This document shows, piece by piece, positions 16,959-27,618 of a stretch of 64,000 nucleotides of DNA. This DNA comes from Isochrysis galbana. Taxonomy: Eukaryota; Haptophyta; Isochrysidales; Isochrysidaceae. Position 1 is the first letter of the stretch. Each line of letters opens with the position of its first letter. The DNA lies in assembly GCA_018136815.1 (NCBI GenBank), contig CM030931.1, positions 7,274,399 to 7,338,398 of the forward strand, written 5' to 3'. The notes below the pieces were generated by a model, which saw only the letters and a program-made list of their open reading frames with translations, was not told the origin of the DNA and made no database searches. Position numbers and translations under genes: made by a program.

Positions 16959-18395
16959 ATGGCCCACAGTGCAGTCGCAGTCGCGACGGAAGAGGAGCTG
17001 GCCAAGCACCACGGTCGTCACTTGGTCGAGATCGAGGGGCGCTACGTTGCGCTGGTCGCACACGCGGGGCGCGTCTACGCCATCGACGCCACCTGCTACC
17101 ACATGGGGGGTCCCCTCCTGCACGCAGACATCGAAGACACACCCGCGTTTGGCCCATGCGTCGTCTGCCCGTGGCACCGCTACCCGATCAGCCTCGAGAC
17201 GGGAGACAGCCTGTATCGAAACATGCAGGGTGTGTCTTGCAGCAAGGGAGTCAAGCAGCGCGTTCACCACGTCGAGCGGCGTGACGGCAAGATCTTTGTA
17301 CAATTGCGTATGGGTGAGGCGGACAAGGTCGAGAGCGACACGTATGCATTCAAGCCGCCTCCACCATCGGGTGGAGGTGGGATTGGCGGTGGCGGTGGGG
17401 TACCGAGGCAACAGAGCATCCATTCCGGTGGAGTTGTGCGGTCCGGCCAGGTGTTGAGACAGGGTGCTCCTACACAGGGCTGGCTTGCTCGTGGGCGGGG
17501 AGTAGGAGGTGCGAAACCCTTGCTGCCACAGGGCTCGACTGGCGTCGACGTTGCGCGTTCCATGTCCGGGGCGGATGGGAGAGCACCATGGGCATCCGCG
17601 AGCTCAGCCACTGGCCTCTCTCTTGCGACTGCTGCTGTAAAAGCACCGGATGGCTTCGATGCATTTGTGGTTGAGAGTCGTCGGCCGATCGCATCTGACG
17701 CTGTCGAACTTACAGTAAGCGGTGATCTGCCAGGCCCGTCATCCTCTTGGACAAGTGGAGCCCACTTGATGGTTCGCCTTTCTTCTCGCGCCGATGATGT
17801 TGAAAGGCCCTACACACCCTATCGACGACCTGGTGTCAGAGGTCAGTTCCAGCTACTCGTGAAGAGCTATCCAAATGGCGCTTTATCTTCGAAGCTTGCA
17901 CGGCTTGTGCCTGGTGCCAAGCTCTTCTTACGAGGTCCACTGTCTGGCGCGCCTCTTGTCAACTCATCCAAAGGTGGTCCCTTGGTGTTCATCACTGGAG
18001 GCACGGGAATCACCCCGGTTTTGCAGGTCCTCTTTTCGATGGTTGATGCTGTCAAGGCTGTTGCATGTGCATCGGCACATCAACCCACCATTCATGTTCT
18101 TTGTTACGGACATCGGCCCGAAGACCTCTACCTACGCCGTGACTTGGAGGCTCTAACCCAGGTGCTACGAGGAATACAGCTACACTTTTCAGCGACGCAT
18201 CTGGAGGGCGCACAAGCTTCAGAATGGACAGACAGTATTGGTAGACCGAGCTTGGAGGCGTTCCGAGAGAGGCTTCCGTCGCGCGACAGTGGTGCACGTA
18301 TTTTTTGGTGTGGACCACCAGCATTCAATGACACAGTGCGAAGTATATTGAGCGAGATCGGATTTACCGATGATCAAGTTCACGAGTACTCGTGA
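16959..18395 (+). CDS. Rieske [2Fe-2S] / ferredoxin reductase-like fusion oxidoreductase
   Basis: A 478-residue single-exon electron-transfer protein. Residues 8-125 are a Rieske domain with the cluster ligands C46-x-H48 and C70-x2-H73 (CYH and CPWH). Residues about 128-225 form a Gly/Pro/Ser-rich linker. Residues about 228-478 are an FNR-like flavin and pyridine-nucleotide module with RPYTPY (FAD, about 282), GGTGITP (about 346) and CGPP (about 451) before the C-terminus. This is the order expected for passing electrons from NAD(P)H through FAD to the Rieske cluster. No targeting peptide is evident from the ATG at 16959, so I infer a cytosolic protein. The electron acceptor is unknown. The start is chosen because the Rieske domain begins directly after it and frames upstream are low-complexity. 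Confidence 0.88.
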   Translation: MAHSAVAVATEEELAKHHGRHLVEIEGRYVALVAHAGRVYAIDATCYHMGGPLLHADIEDTPAFGPCVVCPWHRYPISLETGDSLYRNMQGVSCSKGVKQRVHHVERRDGKIFVQLRMGEADKVESDTYAFKPPPPSGGGGIGGGGGVPRQQSIHSGGVVRSGQVLRQGAPTQGWLARGRGVGGAKPLLPQGSTGVDVARSMSGADGRAPWASASSATGLSLATAAVKAPDGFDAFVVESRRPIASDAVELTVSGDLPGPSSSWTSGAHLMVRLSSRADDVERPYTPYRRPGVRGQFQLLVKSYPNGALSSKLARLVPGAKLFLRGPLSGAPLVNSSKGGPLVFITGGTGITPVLQVLFSMVDAVKAVACASAHQPTIHVLCYGHRPEDLYLRRDLEALTQVLRGIQLHFSATHLEGAQASEWTDSIGRPSLEAFRERLPSRDSGARIFWCGPPAFNDTVRSILSEIGFTDDQVHEYS

Positions 18396-18868
18396 GCATG
18401 ATTTTGCGCTGACTATGGATGGTTCGTGTTCTCTTTGTAAGTCAAGCCTCGCAGCAGTATGATGTGTGGATAATAGCACCGGCGCCCCCTGCCCCCTGTC
18501 CCCCCGCCCCATCACACACTCCTCGGGGAGGAGGGGAGGAAGAATTTAATTATTTGAAAAAGGCTTGAAGATTCGGAGGTTATGCCTAGAGCCCATACGG
18601 CACCATGCACTATGTACCATTACTATGACATCGCCATTCTGTCGCTGTCGCCCCTGAGCCCTCAGCGGGTGCAACCATTATTTAGGGGTGGCTGTCGGGA
18701 CATTGGGCCTCGCGCTTCGTGCCCAGTGGGATTCCCCCGACTTAAGAATTGTATACGTGTGCCACGAGTCCTCGCCTAGGAGCCAAGCGCACATACCGAC
18801 CCTCCTCCCCGCCCCGCCCCGGCGGAGCGCAGCAGCGATCGCAAAAGTTTGCTTCGGCCACAAGCGCC
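18396..18868. other. Intergenic with a retroposon tail remnant
   Basis: No gene is seen. At about 18545-18580 lies a minus-strand copy of a recurrent tail (AAAAGGCTTGAAGATTCGGAG), related to those at 26355, 29703, 35047 and 35090. A poly-C/G stretch occurs at 18482-18540. Confidence 0.45.
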
Positions 18869-19219
18869 GAGGATTTCCGCACAGAAAAAAAAACTTTTAA
18901 TATTCTCGCCACGCGCGCGACCGACGGTTTAACTACTGTAGCCACGCCCACTTCCCTTCCTCTCCCTCGCTTCCCGCCTAGCGGCAGCTCCCCTCGTGCA
19001 CTACTTTGGGGCCCAGGTTGCGGGGGGGTTGGGTTGGGCGGGGTGCACCGACCCCTAGTGGAGATTCCCCGTCTTCCTCCTGTGCCTCTAGGTGGCCCAT
19101 TTCTTCTGTGTCGGGGCGTGGGTGTTAACGCATGGCATGCTTTTTATCCCTTGTGTTGTTTTTGTCGTTAGCGCGGTGTGGTTGCTTGTCGCTCGAATCT
19201 AGATGTGTGTGTCTGGGGC

Positions 19220-19866
19220 TTAGGCGAGTTTCTCGGCAAGGCCGATTGCGTTCGCTACTAGGCCTAGACGGGCACTCATTTTCAATGTCCCTTTGTCGTC
19301 TTCTACAAATATCGGAGCGCTGAGTTCTGGCGGGTTCTTGAGTTTCGGTTTTCTTCCCTGGGCCGCCTTTCTTGTGCGTGCCAGGCTGTGTGTGTTCGGC
19401 GTAGTGAGACCTCTTATTAGGGTGGTGAACCTCATTAGTGTGGATTCTAGAACTGGTATATGGTGGTATTTATATGACTCGAACTCTACTCTATAGAAGT
19501 CTCTTATGATGTACTTCCACGCAATGATGTATAGAGTTTTCAAGCTATCGGGGGTAGTCGCGTCCGGATACGCGAAGAGTCTGTCCTTCTCCCTTTGCTT
19601 TCGGGTCCGATTCGCTCCGGGGGTGTAGTCTGTGGTGGCGTCTATGGCGTCGAATACTTTCGTTGTCGCGGGGCACCACGCTAGGTGGCAAGAGTTCTCT
19701 TGATGGCGGTTGCACAGCCTACATTTTTCCGTTGGGCTGTCCGTGAATCTGTTCTTGGTCCCTATTCTTCTATGAGTGATGTGTTTAAAGTGAGGGTGCT
19801 TGTCGGCGTGTTTCAGTAGTGGAAGGGTGTATAGCTTGGCTACATGTTTCCAATCTTCTTTTGTGA
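19220..19866 (-). pseudogene. LINE ORF2-type C-terminal region (zinc knuckle)
   Basis: The translated end of the LINE-derived element. It contains a Cys/His cluster CRLCNRHQENSCHLAWC (C-x2-C-x8-H-x4-C), then TLYIIAWKYIIRDFYRVEFE, and ends GLAEKLA at 19220. This resembles the Zn-binding C-terminal region after RT in many non-LTR retrotransposons. The upstream part of the same protein lies beyond the nested element, at 20659-20950 (KKLNNIWRHVDTDYFGEA...), and is offset by a frameshift; a further piece runs from 20951 to 21616. The gene is therefore broken. Confidence 0.65.
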
Positions 19867-19884
19867 TGTCTAGCCGTCTCTCCC

Positions 19885-20643
19885 CCAAAAAAAACCTTTT
19901 AATATTCTTGCCGCACTCGCGGCGAATGGAACCACTACCCACTACAAGTAGCACGTAGCATACTCTCTACACCCCCATTCCCCGGCCCTTCTCCCCCCGC
20001 CATCAGGCGGCTCCCCCCGTACACTACTAGGGGGATTGGGGTGGAGGGCTTAGATATGGTCTGGTGGCCCGCGCCACCCCCCGGTGATCTTTCCCCCCCT
20101 TCCTCCTGTGTCTCCGAGTGGGCGGCCCACTCTGTCTCGTCTTATCCTGTAAACAGGCGCGAGACTTACCGATTTTCCGGTGGGCGGAGCTCTCGCTCGC
20201 GCCCACCCCCTTTTCCGCGCTCTCTCTCCCCTCTCCTGCGGCACGCGCGATGGCGCGCCTGCGGCAGGCCTGCAGCTGCCCCTGGCGGCCCCTGGAGGCT
20301 CCTGGAGGCCAGCTCAGGGGGCAGAGGAGGCTGGGGCTGGGCCCTGGCCTCCCCTGCCTCTCCCTCGCTGGCGCTCCCGAGCCTCTGGGGCCCCCAGTCT
20401 GCACCTGACTGCCTGTCGACCAGGGGGGGAGGGGGGGTTGGAGCAATGGGCTGGTCACGAGGGGCCAGGATGGGCGAATGGGGCGAGCCTGTGGGGAAGG
20501 GAGTGGGTCAGTAGGGCAGTGGCCTCCTGGCAAGCCATCAGGCATGCCAGGAGGATGGGTGGTTCCTCCCCCATGGCAGGGAGGAGTGGAGAGAGGGGGG
20601 GGCTCGTGCCCCCCCATGGGTCAACCAAGTATAAACTTAGTTG
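19885..20643 (-). mobile_element. Short hairpin-ATG retroposon, copy B (nested in the LINE, 15-bp target duplication)
   Basis: Full length, about 759 bp. The 5' end on the minus strand is the leader AACTAAGTTTATACTTGGTT (20623-20642) with an ATG at 20617. The 3' end is the tail AATATTAAAAGGTTTTTTTT at 19885. It interrupts the LINE coding region, and CTAGCCGTCTCTCCC occurs on both sides (19870-19884 and 20644-20658). A 196-codon frame (20617-20027, starting MGGHEPPPLSTPP) is open through most of the element; it is Pro/Arg/Gly-rich and resembles no family I know. Compare copies C (26855), D (46683) and A (11634). Confidence 0.9.
20027..20617 (-). CDS. Hypothetical 196-aa ORF of copy B
   Basis: Begins at the ATG five bases after the hairpin leader and stays open for 196 codons. 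The composition is Pro/Gly/Arg-rich with no recognisable fold. Copies A, C and D keep the ATG or body but not the full frame, so coding function is doubtful. It is listed because the start codon is conserved at the same distance from the hairpin in all copies. Confidence 0.3.
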   Translation of the reverse strand: MGGHEPPPLSTPPCHGGGTTHPPGMPDGLPGGHCPTDPLPSPQARPIRPSWPLVTSPLLQPPLPPWSTGSQVQTGGPRGSGAPARERQGRPGPSPSLLCPLSWPPGASRGRQGQLQACRRRAIARAAGEGRESAEKGVGASESSAHRKIGKSRACLQDKTRQSGPPTRRHRRKGGKDHRGVARATRPYLSPPPQSP

Positions 20644-21699
20644 CTAGCCGTCTCTCCCAAGCTCCAAGCTTTCCTGGCCGTCTGCGAGGCGTTGCTTCGT
20701 GTCTCTTTGAGTGTGGCTTTAGCTTTAGTGATGTCGGAGACTGTGATCGCGTCGAGCGCGATTTTGCCTTTGTGTATGGCGTATTCATCGGCTAGCGGGT
20801 ATTCCGTGTTTTTCGGTCCTTTGAATCCGTTTCCCCATTGAGCCGGGAGGTGGTAGTTTTGGATTTCGCCGGTGTCTATTACATCGCCGGTGTCAGCGGC
20901 CTCTCCGAAGTAGTCTGTGTCGACGTGGCGCCATATGTTGTTGAGCTTTTTTATGTATTTCTCGTCGTCCGAGACCGCAGTTCGACAATCGCGGCGTAAA
21001 CGGTCGTGTCCTGGAAGGTGTAATCCCCCTCTTGGTGGAAGGAGAGGTCAAAGTTTGCGTCTGTGTCTACACCTTGTTCGTCATCTGACGCTGGCTCCTG
21101 CGTCAGGGGCACGCGAGTCGGACGTGAGTAAGGGTCTGGCTCTTGGTGGTGGGCTGGTTGCTGATGGTCGGTTCCCAGTCTCTCTCTCAGAGGGTTCTTG
21201 GTCGTGTTGAGTTGGGGCTTCTGCAGTGGCAATGCTCTGTACGTATTCAAGGTGGGATGTTGTTTGTGCCCATAAGGGCCACCCGGTCTCGGGCCGCGCC
21301 GCCGGGGCGGCGCGACCGTCACCAGGGTGGGAGGGGCCTCTGCCATGAGGCATGCCCATTGGTTTCTTTGTGCGTCATGTCTGCTGTGCCAGTCTTGCTG
21401 TCTGCAGTCTGCTGACCCCCATGGGGGGGACCAGTATGGCTGCTGAGGATGATGTGGCCGGGGCCACGGGCCGTGTGGCGCGACGCGAGTCGCACGCACC
21501 TGCTCGGCCTCCGCGGGTGGGCGCGGTCGCTTCGCCTGCGACTGCTCCATGGGTACTGGGGGGGCGCCCTCGGCGGGGGGCCCGAAGGAGAGGGGAGCCG
21601 CGCCGGCGCGCTCCATGGCGACCAAGTATAAACTTAGTTGAGGATTTCCGCACAGAAGGGGAGTTATGAGCGATGTCCCACAGGGGACCCTATCGCCAC

Positions 21700-22440
21700 G
21701 AGGTGACGAGGTGACCGCCCTTACATCCCCACGCTCCACCTCATTCCCTTACCCCCTCATTCTTTTGTCTTTGGTTTCAGGGGTTCGGCCCAGGTGCGCT
21801 ACCTACCTTGGGCCTGATTCAGAGTGTAGGTGTAGGTGCAGGGTCCGGGCAAGCCTTTGGGTTTGTTTGTGTCTTTGGAGCTTTGAGCTTTAGAGTTGGG
21901 TGCGTCTGTTTGCACTGTTTTCCTTCGTTGGGTTTTCGCTTTGCTATGGTGCGCGTGATAGTCAATCGCGTACTTTATATTATGACTAGTCACGGGAATG
22001 GGGAAAGCCTCTTGCGCTTGGCGGGGCCCCCACAAAAAGGCGCCTCGAAACCTCGCCGAAATGCGCCTACGGCTACCCCTAAAAATGAGCCAAAAGCAGG
22101 CCCGCCCCTCCCCTCCCCCGACGCCAGACCCAAAGTAGCGCTCGTGGGTCGACCCCCCGAAACCGAACAAAAAGGACCGAGGGGGGGGGGGGGGGCGAAA
22201 AGGGGAGTGAGGGTGGGGCAAGGGCGTTGTCGGAGGTGGACCCCAGACCCCAGTGAAAGGGATAGCATGTAGCAGCGTAGTAGTCACCTCCAACTTCAAG
22301 AAATTTTTTTATGACTAGTCACAGGACTTGCGCATGTCCCGGGTTTTCCACTATGTATGCCACCCCCAGGTTAGTGGCTAGAGCGAGAAATTCTGCGCTA
22401 GGGACTAAGCTGTCGTGCTTGTCCGTCCCATTACTCGTTA
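21700..22440 (-). pseudogene. LINE RNase H-like fragment with a later insertion
   Basis: On the minus strand, 22440-22320 reads TDKHDSLVPSAEFLALATNL, which matches a fragment at 30955-30700 (TDAHNKLIPSAELISLATST); both resemble RNase H-type LINE segments. The coding is cut by an insertion at 21994-22308. Further 3' (21765-21810) lies a recurrent motif (CCAGGTGCGC...CTTTGGTTTC on plus) that follows the same fragment at 30520-30565. This is a remnant. Confidence 0.5.
21994..22308 (+). mobile_element. 315-bp retroposon insertion with a target duplication of about 14 bp
   Basis: TTATGACTAGTCAC occurs at 21980-21993 and again at 22309-22322. The right copy follows an oligo-T run, so the duplication is 12-14 bp. 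The inserted sequence starts GGGAATGGGGAAAGCC and ends ...CAACTTCAAGAAATTTTTTT. It contains a poly-G tract and a plus-strand copy of the GAAACCGAACAAAAAGGA motif. It disrupts the LINE fragment on the other strand. It is non-coding or SINE-like. Confidence 0.75.
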
Positions 22441-22715
22441 GGAGTTAGCAGAGTAGTAAGTGCAGATTAGGTTGGTGAGGGAGTGAGTGAGGAAGAAGGA
22501 GCAGGGAGGGGGTGGCGAGGCCGGGGGGGGGGTGGCCTTTCCTGTGTTGGGTTGAGCATATTCAACAATTTTTGTGTTTTCAATATTGCTCTCTTGATTG
22601 ACGAGTCACAGTTTTGGTTCTTGGATGACGCGAGAAAACAATGAGCAATGACAGCAACGCGGCATCACTTCCGAAAATGCGGCGCTCTTCAGGGAGAACG
22701 AGAGGTTATGCGAAT

Positions 22716-23153
22716 TCACCGTACGGTAGTGGTGGATCCAAATGATTGCGTGCCAACACCGGCCATCACCTTTGCATATTCCTCCGACTGGGCGCGAGCC
22801 TCAGCTGCCATTCGCTCGGCGCGAACCCGCCGGAACTCCGCTTGCCGGGCCGCCTTCTCAGCGGCCTTTGCGGCTTGAGCAGACGCCTTATCGGCATCGG
22901 TCTGGGAAGGTGAAGTCATAGAGGGGGCTGAGAAGGATGGCATAGAAAAGGACGGCAGATCGGGGACGCCAAATGAGACGGTGGCTGCTTTCACTGGCAA
23001 AGAAGACATGGCAACGACGGCAGCAGCAGCAGTGCCCAGGAGACTTTGACGCACTACGTCATTCGCAACAGGCTGCACCGGGCGCGAGCCTAACGAGAGG
23101 CCCGCGACTGGCACCAGGAGGGCGTATAGAGCGATGTGTCGCATCACCGCCAT
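22716..23153 (-). CDS. Small plastid (probably thylakoid lumen) protein, function unknown
   Basis: A 145-residue single-exon frame. Residues 1-20 (MAVMRHIALYALLVPVAGLS) look like a signal peptide. A short basic/Pro segment then leads to a second hydrophobic stretch (QSLLGTAAAAVVAMSSLPVKAATV, about 37-60) ending in an AxA-like site, the layout of a complex-plastid protein sent on to the thylakoid lumen. The predicted mature part is Ser/Pro/Phe-rich (SFGVPDLPSFSMPSFSAPSM), followed by an Ala/Glu/Arg-rich helix (about 87-130). I do not recognise a family. It lies alone between retroposon remnants. It could encode a small photosystem-associated or structural protein; this is inference from targeting only. 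Confidence 0.65.
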   Translation of the reverse strand: MAVMRHIALYALLVPVAGLSLGSRPVQPVANDVVRQSLLGTAAAAVVAMSSLPVKAATVSFGVPDLPSFSMPSFSAPSMTSPSQTDADKASAQAAKAAEKAARQAEFRRVRAERMAAEARAQSEEYAKVMAGVGTQSFGSTTTVR

Positions 23154-23298
23154 GAGAGATTAGGAGAGCACCACAAGACGAAAAATGAAAAATAGGAAAG
23201 AGAGAATTCTGGGGGTCCCTTGAGGTAGAGCAAACTTTTTCTCTAAAACAAAACCGCTAGGGAATGTGCAGCCCTGTACGTCGCAATATTCGGAGTTG

Positions 23299-23300
<2 letters not shown>

Positions 23301-23330
<30 letters not shown>

Positions 23331-23387
23331 GCGCGCGCGCAACCTCCAACAGCCCCCCCCCCACCCCACCCCACCCCCACCCCCCCA
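23301..23387. repeat. Homopolymer C and CA/CG-rich tract
   Basis: A run of about 30 C is followed by GC repeats and CCCCACC repeats. It lies upstream of the 22716-23153 gene on the minus strand. A further set of GTACCGT/GTCCAGT repeats is at 23528-23590. Confidence 0.9.
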
Positions 23388-23888
23388 TGTCATGTCCCAA
23401 GTGAAACATGAAACATAGGAATACCGCCTTTTTGGAGAGTGGTGAGTGGGAGTGGAGAGTGGAGAGTGGAGAGGAAGAGGGAGATGGGAGAGACCGAGAG
23501 GCGAGAAGCCAAAAATAGCCCTTTTCTTTTTTACCGTGTACCAGTGTCCAGTGTCCAGTGTACCGTGTACCGTGTACCGTGTTTCATGTTATTTCAAACA
23601 CGTGTTTCTAAGTTTCTAGCTAACTCTAACTCCCCATGTTTTTGCTTTTTGCCATCATGTTTCGACGGGGGCCGCATGCGAGTGACACACGAGCACGAGC
23701 TCAGGCCTCCAGCCTCTAGTGAGTAGTGAGCAGTGATAGTGAGAAAAATGCGAAAAGCTTTTGGCTTTTGGGGGTCGGGTTGGGGTTGTTGGGGCATGCG
23801 AGGTCGCGTTCCGTCGAAAGAGGACCGCGTGAATTTTCTTTTTACTTTTTATATTCAAAATTCAAATTTAATTTCAAACACTGTTTGT

Positions 23889-24330
23889 AAAAAGACTTTT
23901 AATATTCACGCCTCGCACGTGGCCTCAGGACTCTACCGTCTACCGTGTAGCCACGCCCCATACCCTTAGCTTTCCCCCTCAACCCTCAATCAACCGCCTG
24001 TCTTGCGGCTCCTCCCCTTGATGAATGCGACAGGTTTGAACACGGTAAAAACGGGCTGTTTTTGGCCTTCGTATAGAAACACGGTAAACACGGGTTTCGC
24101 ACCTAGGAAGAGGAAGAGAAAGATATTAAGAGTACGGGAACACAGGCGAAGGTGAAGGCGGACGAGGACGAGGACCGTCTGTAACAAGGACAAGGAGCCC
24201 TATGCCTATGCCCATTGTCCTAGCTGCGCTCTTGCCGTCGTGGTGGACCGCGTAGTGTGTGTTTTTTACCCATTTGGTTTGTCTATTTGTGTGTGGGTTC
24301 GTCCATAGATAGGCCATAGGAATAGGACTG
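23889..24330 (-). mobile_element. Clan 3' tail copy, 5' truncated
   Basis: Starts AAAAAGACTTTTAATATTC on the plus strand, so the 3' end is at 23889, followed by the GCCACGCCC...CCCTC block shared with 18930 and 54180. Upstream (24130-24330) a short minus-strand frame has no recognised domain. The 5' boundary is uncertain. Just outside (23805-23850) is a plus-strand copy of a different tail (GCGTTCCGTCGAAAGAGGACC). Confidence 0.55.
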
Positions 24331-24339
24331 CGTCGGCTG

Positions 24340-26640
24340 CTTTTTGTACTCTAGACTCTAGACTCTAGCGTGGAACCACTTCGGCGCGGCGCCGCTAAGC
24401 CGCTAATGTTTGTAGCTAGTACTAGCTACCTACTTAGTACCGGGGCGTGCTGTATATCATGAAGTTTACTATCGAGGCCCTACCGAATGTTGTCATGTAT
24501 TTCGTGGCTCTACTCTACATGCTATGACATGGCAGAACACAAACGAGAACGCTAGCTCGGCGACCCTACACGGAATCTCGCGATAAATCTGTATCGCTGT
24601 ATCGCTCCTCTTCCAGATCTATTTACGGTTTATTTAAAGGTAGAACAGTGTTGGGGGTTGGGGGGGTAAAGGGAGGGAAGCAAGAGAGAGGTCGTCCCTT
24701 CCGCTTGCTCAAGCCGAGGCGTCGAGGGGCGACAGAGACGTAGCGGGACAGAGGCACGCAGCGTGCACGTCTCCAGCAGATCCGATACGGGTCGTGCTGT
24801 TACACTTCATTCCTTGCTCTGACAAAGCCGCCTCGGCTAGGTGCACGGATAGAGCAGTCCTCGAGTGCCTGTGTGATGGTTGCATTCCATCCGGAGAGAC
24901 TCTGGAATCTGATCACGCCCCTTCTCATCACAGCTGCAATTACGTGCTTGCTTCATTATGAATTCGGTTTCTCATTGCGTTGGTCAGTACCTGCTGGCCT
25001 ATTCACCGCGGTTCGCATGCAACAGCGGGGTTTCCTACCACGATCACAATCCATGTGACGGAATATGCGAACTACACTGGGCTTTCATCGATGAAGACAC
25101 TGAATGTCGGTCCGATGTGGAGGAGCCGCAGTGCACCCATTTTCCCCACGCGAGGTCATCATGCCTAGGCCCCTTGATGCTGAGGCGGCCCTCTGTATCT
25201 GAGTGTTGGCAACAACGTGAGTTTTTGTTCTTCTACGTCAAAACTCGGATTCGCATTGGTCTCAAGCAACAAGAATTGTATGGCTGGCTAGCGACTCGCT
25301 GACGGGTGAGTTGTGGATCTTGGGTCTCCTCGGGTATCGAGGGGCCTAGAGGTTTAAGCGGTCGCGTGTGCACTCTTCTTCCGGGCGGGACTACCGGTCT
25401 CCATATAGTTCAACGAGTAACAAATGCTTGGTTCTAGTTCTAGTTCTTCTTTCCAAGTTACGTACTCTACGAGTTCTTGTTATGAATTGGTATGTACGCC
25501 GGTGCTGGCATCGCGGCTGAAGCCTGAGCTTCTACAGTAGGATGAAAATTCGAGAACATAACGAAACAGCAGAGCAAACATGATTTCCTTTGGATAGTAG
25601 AGGATGTAGCGAGAAAAATCGAAGTTCGAGATGTGGATGTGGATAGTGGATGTGGGAGCTGAGCGAGGCGGGTTGCGGGTTCGATCAAAAAGAAACTCTT
25701 GGAGATTTAGGCTATGAAGGATAGCTGCAGAGGTCCCATCGCACTCACGTTGCTGCCTCTCGCCATCGCCTAAACCCCACACTCTCACTCCCTCACCCAC
25801 TACCCTCCTCATTCCTTATTTGTCTTCGGTTTCGGTTTCGGTTTCGGGGGGTGGGCCCGCGTGCACCACGACGGGCCGGGGGAGGGGGGAGGGGGGGGGG
25901 AGGGGGGGGAGGGCAGGCTTGTCAGAATTACCTTTGCGGATAAACGTAGACAAGCGCGTCAATACATCTGCAGACTGCAGACAAACGTAGACGCCCGCGT
26001 TACTCACCTTATTTTGTCGCTCGATTTGCGGGGTCCTTTTGTTTGGTACGTTGTTCTCCTCTCGAGACCGCGACGCTCACATATCGTGGCTTTCGCGGTT
26101 GCGTGTGGCCTATGGTTGTTTACCTGCGGACTTATGCAGACATGCGCATTTCAGGTCATCGCATTGCGCATTGCGTCGAACGAGGACCACGCGAACGTTT
26201 TATTTTTACATCGTGTATGTAGTATGTACACATTATGTACATAGTATGTTACGTGTAAGTAAGTAACTTCTTAGTAAATAGTAAGTAGTGGTTCCATGCG
26301 CGCGGTGTCAGCGGAGAGGTAGTAAGTACCGGACCCCTAGTAGGTGTCTGGCCCCGAATCTTTAGATTGTTTTTAGGCACCTAATGGTGGCCGAACACTT
26401 CACTAAGGCGATTCAATCAAGCGGCAAATCGCAAACGCCAACGGCGGGAGGCGGGATGGGGTGGGGGAGTGGGGGAGGGAACCTGAGGAACGCCCGGAGG
26501 GGAGCGACCGCCTTCCCAAGCCGAATCGAGGGGAGGAAGGTGGTACCAATTGGAAGCAAATGACGTTTGCACTTTCACTTGCGGAGAACGAATGTTTTAA
26601 GTTGTGGCCTAGCTAGTAGGTGTAGGTAGTAGGGGGGTGG
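24340..26640. other. Long intergenic stretch with repeat fragments only
   Basis: No coding region can be supported. It holds a plus copy of the GAGGACCACGCGAACGTTTT tail (26178-26215), a minus copy of the CTTTGG-type motif (25815-25860) next to a poly-G tract (25875-25915), and an AATCTTTAGATTG-type tail at 26355. An AT-rich TATTTAAAGG sequence at 24630-24640 could be a promoter element but has no gene behind it. Confidence 0.5.
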
Positions 26641-26854
26641 AGTTCTTTCTTGGTGTTGTGTGTTGTGTGTGTTCTTGTGTTCTTCGACCCTTTGAGCCCC
26701 TCCGATCTCCGATCCTGTCCGAACCCCGCCTCTCCGATCCTAATCAGTCTTTATATATGTGCATTGTGCCTCGTCCCTCTGCCTCTCTGCCTCTGCCTAC
26801 ACCCTGCCCATCTGCCCATCTGCCCATTGCTCATTCCTATAATGTTCCAGCCGC

Positions 26855-27618
26855 AACTAAGTTTATACTTGGTTCGCCCATGGGGGGGCACGAGCCCCCC
26901 TCTCTCTCCACTCCTCCCCTGCCGTGGGGGAGGAACCACCCATCCTCCTGGCATGCCTGATGGCTTGCCAGGAGGCCACTGCCCTGCTGACCCACTCTCC
27001 CACTGACAGGCACGCCTGGATCGCTCGTCCTGGCCCCTCGTGGCCAGCCCATCGCTCCAACCCCCCCTCCCCCCCTGTTCGACAGGCAGACAGGTGCAGC
27101 GTGGGGGCCCCAGAGGCTCAGGAGCGCCAGCGAGGGAGAGGCAGGGGAGGCCAGGGCCCAGCCCCAGCCTCCTCTGCCCCCTGAGCTGGCCTCCAGGAGC
27201 CTCCAGGGGTCGCCAGCAAGCAGCTGCAGGCCTGGCGCAGGCACGCCATCGCTCGTGCCGCAGGAGAGAGGAGAGGGAGCGCGGAGAAAAGGGTGGGCGG
27301 AGCGAGAGCTCCGCCCACCGAAAAATATGTAAGTCCCGCACCTGTTTACAGGATAAGTCGGGACTAAGGACGCCGCCAGCCCGGTAGGCGTAGGAGGAGA
27401 AGGGGAGAACGGATCACCGGGGGGGGGGCGCGGGCCACCGACCATATCTAAGCCCTTTTCCCCTATCCCCCTAGTAGTGCACGGGGGGAGTCGCCTGATG
27501 GCGGGGGGGAATGGGCCGGCGGATTGGGGGTGTAGAAAGTTTTGCTGCGTGAGTAGAAAGTAGAGGGTCCACGGCCGCGTGTGCGGTGAGACTATTAAGA
27601 AATTAATTAATTATAATG
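26855..27618 (+). mobile_element. Short hairpin-ATG retroposon, copy C (full length, 17-bp target duplication)
   Basis: The 5' leader AACTAAGTTTATACTTGGTT (26855-26874) is followed 5 nt later by an ATG at 26880. The body is GC-rich and homologous to copy B in reverse orientation. The 3' end is GTGCGGTGAGACTATTAAGAAATT. TATAATGTTCCAGCCGC flanks it at 26838-26854 and 27619-27635. The ORF of copy B is frameshifted here. It interrupts a plus-strand frame (before the insertion ...IMFQPPAVHAFVPSYEPYRP) that may itself be an old retroelement gag. Confidence 0.9.

Larger units (their letters stand above)
18887..21639 (-). mobile_element. LINE-derived retroposon with intact ends and 18-bp target duplication
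   Basis: On the minus strand it begins with the hairpin leader (21621-21639) and an ATG at 21616 (MERAGAAPLSFGPP), and ends in the clan tail (AATATTAAAAGTTTTTTTTT) at 18887. The 18-base sequence GAGGATTTCCGCACAGAA flanks it on both sides (18869-18886 and 21640-21657), proving a single target-primed insertion. It carries a later nested insertion (19885-20643). Without that it is about 2.0 kb. It encodes N-terminal low-complexity sequence and a LINE-type C-terminal zinc-knuckle region but no reverse transcriptase, so it is non-autonomous or internally deleted. Confidence 0.88.
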
